From positions 248,001-312,000 of the forward strand of contig MSJH02000840.1 in the NCBI GenBank assembly GCA_001931875.2: 64,000 bases of DNA, in the 5' to 3' direction. Every line of letters starts with the position of its first letter. Positions within the stretch are counted from its first letter, which is position 1. This DNA comes from Byssochlamys sp. IMV 00236. Lineage: Eukaryota > Ascomycota > Eurotiomycetes > Eurotiales > Thermoascaceae. The notes under the pieces are model-generated. The model saw only the letters and a list, made by a program, of their open reading frames with translations. It was not told the DNA's origin and did no database searches. Shown here piece by piece: positions 58,328 to 64,000 of this stretch. A program made the position numbers and the translations under genes.

Positions 58328-61300
58328 CTAGTCTGTAGAATCTGTGTTCTGAGCGTCGGAAAATTGAGTGGGAGATGCGGATGGTAGGATTCGGTTGCGG
58401 AGTGAAGCCACGGAGCTCGCTCGGCTATTTCCACTTGAGGGGCTGTGAGGAAGAGTAACCGCCTCGACGAAGTTGGCTAGAGGTCGAGGAAGGCTAGATG
58501 TGCTAACGCTGAGCTGCTCCTTAAGAGCCTTAAACTCAGCCAGTTGTGTTTGAAGTTCTCGCATGATCTCGCCCATAGGCACAGCGTGGTCCTCAAGCTT
58601 GTCGCCTGGCTTGAATGGGCGCATCATATGACGCACTGATAGTGTATTGACGCATGCCTGTGGATGTCAGCAATATGGATCAATTAAAGGCATTGTAGAC
58701 CGTTCAGTTGCTCACCTCAATGCGGGTCACCTGCTGCTCGACAAGACTCAGTACAGTCGAGTCTGCAAGCTCACCGCCGCGGTTCTTGACAACATTAAAA
58801 AGAGCCACATTTGGCTCTTTGAGACGCGTATCCACTGGATCCTCCAGAGAGCTGCAGAGTCTCTCCAAGCGGAGAGTGATCTCCCAGAGGCGCCAGATCA
58901 AGTCTGTCTGCAGTTCCAGCTGGGAGCTCCTAGCAATGGTAGCTGGCGTGTCGCCTTCTTCCGGCTTGGTGCTTTCGATGGCCGCAATGCGACCAGCAAG
59001 CGAGTGGGGATATATGAGATAGACAGGCTCAGGATTCTCAAGCCCTTTCAGTTTGCGTTCTCCCTGGTCTTTGATCACGAACCCTTGGCTATTGAGCTGT
59101 TGGAGCTCGCGACGAATGTTCTGTCCAATAGGATCCACATATGATTCGCTTGATCCGGTAGATGCAGAGCGTTCGCTGTCAGCATAAGCCTCAAGGTTAC
59201 GCTGGATGTCACTCATGAAATCGGAAGACACGAAGACTTGGCCACCATCGGCGACAGCACTAATTCGGGACGCGCGGTTGACCATGGGCCCAAAGTAGTC
59301 CATGCGGTTTGTAACAGGGTCCTTTTCGCACACGGGCTCACCCCAGTGGATACCCATGCGGACAGACAAACCCCTGAAAATGATGTTGCCGTCACTATCA
59401 TAGCGTTCCGCACACTGAGGCTGCTCGAGAATTTCAGTGGGCCATTCAGCTTCGAGCAGTTGAGTCTGGCAGTTGAAGCACCAAAGGAGAGCAGCAGTGG
59501 TAGTAGAGAATGCCACCATGAAAGCATCCCCTTCTGTCTTGACCTCGTACCCACCAATAATTCCGAGCTGCCGACGCAGTATGTCGTTGTGAATCTGGAT
59601 TGCAGAGCGCATAGCGTCAGGATAGGTTTCCCAGAGCGAGGTCGACTTCTTGATGTCAGTGAAGATAATAGCAAGCTCGCCCACAGGGGCATCAACATGC
59701 TCAAATCGAGCGAGCCGCGAATCACCGGGACCATCACGTGGCTTCTTGCTTCGCTTCGAACTCGGTACGATTGATTCATCGAGGAAGGATGAGGGACCCA
59801 TGGACATGCTAGTGCCTCTGAACTTGTATCTCTCACGCTTCCTAAGCTCACCGACGCCGAGGATTATGACCATCAACTTATTGGTGGCCCCAAATGAGAT
59901 GGCAAGGTCGCGAATCTTCTGCGCCGCGATCATCAAATCTCTGCGTTCGGCCCTGGCGACATCAACAACCACATCCGGGGTTACAAAGTCCCAAAGTTCC
60001 CGAGATCCGACAATGATCATCTCGTCCTGCTCAGAGAGTGTGACCCGCACAGTATGGGGTGCAGCAATGACTGCCGGCATCATTGGGAAATAGCCGAAGG
60101 CGCGAGAGACGGGGAGAACATCATTGAGTTTCCCATTTCTCGAAACGAAGCCACCAGCAGCGCGTATCCGAGCTCTCTCATGGGATTCTGCAGGATCGTG
60201 GAAACGCGTCAGATGCCTGGACGACCCGTCTGACTTGACAAGGACAGCCTGAGCATCTCCGACGTTGGCCACATAGAGATCCATGTTCTGCAGAAACAAT
60301 ATGGTTGCAACACCCCCCATGTTGATGTCGTCTTGATTCAGCAGCTTCGCTGAAGCAGAGCCTCGATGATACCGACGAATCTCTCGGTCATCGATCGACT
60401 TATACGCCGCTGCTGCCATGTCTTTGTTGAGGGACAGGAACGCTCTCCTCAATGCATCCAGCGGTGTTTCATGATTGTCTATCTGTAGCTTCTTGAGCTC
60501 GTCGACAAATGCAGAAGTGAAGTTTTCGTGCAAAAATTTGGCTATCTTGGAACCGCCGCTTGATGGACATTGACCGTCGAACATACCGACAACTGTTTCC
60601 ATATTATCCGGCCGAAGGCGAGGCACCATCATATCGATAATCGAAAGATGCTCGTTTCTCCCCAGGTAATCCGCCATACCATAAGCAAGGGCCCCGGTAT
60701 GAGTGGCGGACGTCCTGACACGTCGGTCTTCGGTCTCTTCTGGAATCGTGGGAATCGTCAAGGTCACATCCATGAGGCCAAGGACTCTCAAATGTGGGAG
60801 AGAGTTGAAGTCTGTGAGCTCCGCCCCATTGGCGACTGTTCCCACCGAAGCTACATTAGGCTTGATTTCCAGTCGTTTGTTCCCTGAGAAATTGAGGTAC
60901 TTCAAGTTATGATTCCAGTTCCAATTCCAATCGTAAGGCCAATTAGAAACGTTGTACTTCAGAGCGTTGCTACCCACGTCTAGGATAGAAAGCTTGCTAA
61001 CTTTGCAAAGCTCAGCTGGGAGTACTTGGAACCTGTTAACATTAATATGGAGGGTCTTGAGATTGCTGGTCTCTTCGAGATCGTCGGATGGCAGGGAAGT
61101 CAGTTCATTTCCAGATAGATAAAGCTCCGAGAGGAATTGCCAACGTTTGAGGATTCCCAGTGGCAATTCCGTAAGCTCATTGTAAGAGAGGTTGAGTATG
61201 CGGATTTCTGGAAGCAACGACAATTCACGGAAGATATCATCTTCAAGGCGATTGTCCGCAAGATACAAGTTTCGAAGTGACCCGGCAAAAGTGGTTGCGA

Positions 61301-63962
61301 GCCGTTGCGAAAAGTTGGAGTCTTTTCGCGAAGACAACGTCGCATCTGTAGCTGAGCGTGAAATGGTTGAAGCAGAAGACACCTTTCTCGTTCCTCCAAA
61401 GTTTGATGAGGCTGTGGAACCTTTCCGATAGACACTTGTCCCCGATGTTCCCGGGTTCAAGTGCGAGGCGCCGGATTGGCTTGGACGTCTTGCACTGAAA
61501 TCCTCAAGATCTCCAAGCTCTTCGTAGCTTGGGGTGCCTGACACGCCTGGAGTGGAAGCTGGCGTAGGGATTCCTTGCTCTCCCGGAGGCTGAGGGGGTT
61601 GACTGGTATGCCTGGGGAAACTCTCCAACACGTTGGACGAAACATTAAGAGTCTCTAATTTGAGACAATACCAAATCTCTGCGGGTAGTCGACTCAGGTT
61701 GCATTCGCGGAGGTTGAGATACTTCAGCTCAACGAGACATCCTATGGTAGCTGGCAAAGAGGAAAGTGGGTTCTTGATCATACTGAAATGCTCCAACTTC
61801 CGAAGCTTGCCAATGTGAGGTGACAGGGACATAAAATGGTTCCTGTCAAGGATCAACTTTGTCAAATTTGGGAGATTGTCAAAGAACGATTGGTTGAAAT
61901 GCACAAGCTTTGCCGAGGCAATATTGAGTGATGTGAGCGTCAGAATCGGCGAGTCCACATCAAACTGTGTGATCGGACAATGATCAACGACCAGAGTCCG
62001 CAGTTTTGAGAAAGAGCCCCTGAACTTGGAAATCGAGTTGTGACCGAGGAGAAGCTGCTCTAAACGCGGCAGTTGGGACAAAGTGTCGATGTTGACGATC
62101 GAATTGAAACGAGCATCGACTTCTTTGAGGTTGACCAGGTTTTTGAAGCTTCCGTCAAGTTCCCCGCTCAGCATGTTGTTATTTACCCACAACCTCTCCA
62201 GAGCTGTGAGATTTCCAATGTTTGGAAGCTTGCGAATGTTATTAAAACTGACATCGAGATCAACAAGAGTTTTCAGGTTTCCAAGAAACTCAGGGATTTC
62301 CTGGAAGCTATTGGAGGACATATTGAGACTCCGCAGCGACTTGAAGTTGGCAAAGTAAGAGGGTAGATGGGTCAGTTTGTTGTTTGCCATCTTGATACTG
62401 ACAAGGCCTTGCAACCTATCGAGATGGGCATGTTCGAGATCTTCCAAGCGGTTGTTGGATATATCCAGCACGGTCAACCGAGACGCCAGGCCAATACTAG
62501 GGGGTAGACGTTTGGCTTCATTGCTCATGAATTTGATCTCTCTCAAGTTAATGCAACTCTGGATAAAGTCCTTCGGGACATCCATTGACAGATTCCTTGA
62601 GAGATTGAGCGATATGATCTCCGAGGCCTTCTTGTAGAGTGTTATCGGGATTGTAACAAGGCTGCGCCCTTGGAGATCCACGTGGCTGAATTTCTGCATT
62701 TTGTTGAATCCTGGATCACCTTCCAGACTGCTGTATCCGCTGAGTTTTGTCGGTAAGAAAGTGAAACGGCAGATATAGCTGTGATCCTCCCGACCAATGT
62801 CTTCGATTCTGTCTGCCGGAGTGTACCCGACTTGCTCGAGTAGCCGCTTCTGCATTAGAATAGGTCTTTCACTGTGATCTAATTGCCGCGACAGATCATT
62901 TTTCCGGAGGACAATCTCATAGTTATTAAGATCATCTTGCAAGAATGACTTTCGACCGAGCATCACTAGAATGTCGGCCACTGTTGTGTTTAAACCGGAA
63001 GAGAGGGTAGCAAAGGTCGAGTCGATACGGAATATGCGAATGAAATATGATTTGCCGTCATCTTTCACTGGCGGACCGCGCGAATCATCCGCTGTTTCTG
63101 GTATTCGCGCAGCGATGTCCTGCCGCTTGACCTGCCAACTTTCAGGGGCGTACCAATTCCCAAGCTGACTATTTCGATCCTTTCCGTCTTGGCCCTGCGA
63201 GGTAGTTGCATCGTTAATACTGCTCTTGTCTCTGGGTGACGGCGGCCGTGGTCCGCTGATAATGCCTGTCATGTCGTCAAGATCAGTGTCGAGCGTCCAG
63301 AAGCCTTCCTGATCCGACTGAGCTCTAGGCTCCTTGGCCCCGGTTTCATGACTAGCACCTCGTCTGCCTCGGAATTTGGCGGGTCCAATGCCAATTCCTT
63401 TGGCGGAATCCTTTCTGCGATCTGAATCTGCCGTGTCTGGCCTCACCGGCCCAGGGCCTTCGATGGAGCCTTGTCGACCTACTCTAACCGGAGAGGCATC
63501 CCTCTTCGACTTAGAAGATCCCTTGGATGGGTCAAGAAGCGACTTGCTTGATCCGGGTAGATGCTTCAACGTATTCGGGGCTTTGTGACGGCGCAGCTTA
63601 TCGAGGAAACCACGCTTATTCGGTGGCAGACCAGGCGAGTGTGGATCATCAGATTCCCGATAGAGGGAGCTCTGGAGACTGGGAGTTGGGCTTGTAGCCC
63701 GGCCAGCCGAGCTAGTTGCAGCTGACGCGCTGCGGCCGCCATCCCGGGATCGAGAGCCGATACTGATATCGTCGTTTCCTGTAATAGGACGCGATGAGTC
63801 ACCTGATATAGTCGACCTTTCTTCTTTGCTTCGAGAATGACGATGACCAGGGAAGTGCATACGGTTTGAATCCTTCTGGGAATTTTGATTTCCAGCAAAA
63901 CGATGACTGTCCGGATCAATAGGTGCGGGTCTAACTGGTGCGTCCCCGTACTGAGGGATGTC
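58328..63962 (-). CDS. Adenylate cyclase (5' end beyond the window)
   Basis: Makes cAMP and is the hub of fungal Ras/G-protein to PKA signalling at the plasma membrane. Visible exons are 63962-58716 and 58657-58328, encoding the last 1858 residues. The frame is open from an acceptor at 63963-63964, so the ATG at 63860 is internal and the N-terminus is off the right edge. Order of parts: a Ser/Pro-rich region; a Ras-association domain near 63050-62750 (SYFIRIFRIDSTFATLSSGL); about twenty leucine-rich repeats near 62700-60850; a PP2C-like segment near 60720-59850 (GMFDGQ, ANVGDAQAVLVKSDG); and a class III cyclase domain near 59700-59200 with metal-binding Asp in IIFTDIKKS and EGDAFMVAF. The spliced last exon adds a helical C-terminus (GEIMRELQTQLAEFKALKEQ), where yeast cyclase binds its CAP partner. 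Confidence 0.95.
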
Positions 63963-64000
63963 CTGGGAATGGTAGAAATGTCAGCTCATGTCTTCGATAG

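Noticed and set aside
1..64000. CRISPR arrays, rRNA genes and intact transposons
   Set aside because: Looked for regularly spaced repeats, conserved rRNA segments and transposase or reverse transcriptase motifs; none seen, and CRISPR is not expected in a fungal nuclear genome.

Overview
This window is nuclear DNA of a filamentous ascomycete, most likely an Aspergillus-type member of the Eurotiales. The evidence is the 50-80 nt GT-AG introns with CTAAC/CTGAC branch sites close to the acceptor, compact intergenic spaces, pyrimidine-rich promoters, and proteins that read like their Eurotiales counterparts (LaeA-like methyltransferase, Ras-responsive adenylate cyclase with a PP2C-like segment, small GPI proteins, Zn2Cys6 regulators, an NRPS-like reductase). 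Exon structures below were assembled by hand from frame continuity and splice signals. Family assignments rest on motifs I can read; no database search was possible.

Layout. 0.5-6.6 kb: 20S proteasome beta-2 subunit, then two unrecognised proteins. 6.6-13.7 kb: a gene desert of about 7 kb, rich in simple repeats. 13.7-15.1 kb: a LaeA-like methyltransferase whose start codon is overlapped by an upstream ORF. 16.6-37.7 kb: a dense housekeeping block with REV1, an acidic FKBP-type prolyl isomerase, an NDR-type kinase, TAF1, TGS1, a GRASP protein, a MICOS apolipoprotein-O-like subunit and mitochondrial intermediate peptidase. Several pairs here are divergent over 250-640 bp. 38.9-40.8 kb: a small GPI-anchored protein and a tRNA-Ala(AGC).

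41-53 kb is accessory in character: an adenylation-thiolation-reductase (A-T-R) NRPS-like enzyme, a full-length Zn2Cys6 regulator, an M20 metallopeptidase homologue lacking one expected metal-binding His, and a second Zn2Cys6 gene that stops just after its coiled coil and looks decayed. This is the best candidate for an undescribed small biosynthetic locus: an acid activated on the A domain, carried on the T domain, released as aldehyde or alcohol by the R domain, possibly trimmed or deacylated by the M20 protein, under a local regulator. The grouping is inference.

54.8-64 kb returns to conserved genes: a Src1/Heh inner nuclear membrane protein and adenylate cyclase, whose N-terminus lies beyond the right edge of the window. 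No rRNA, CRISPR array or intact transposon was seen.
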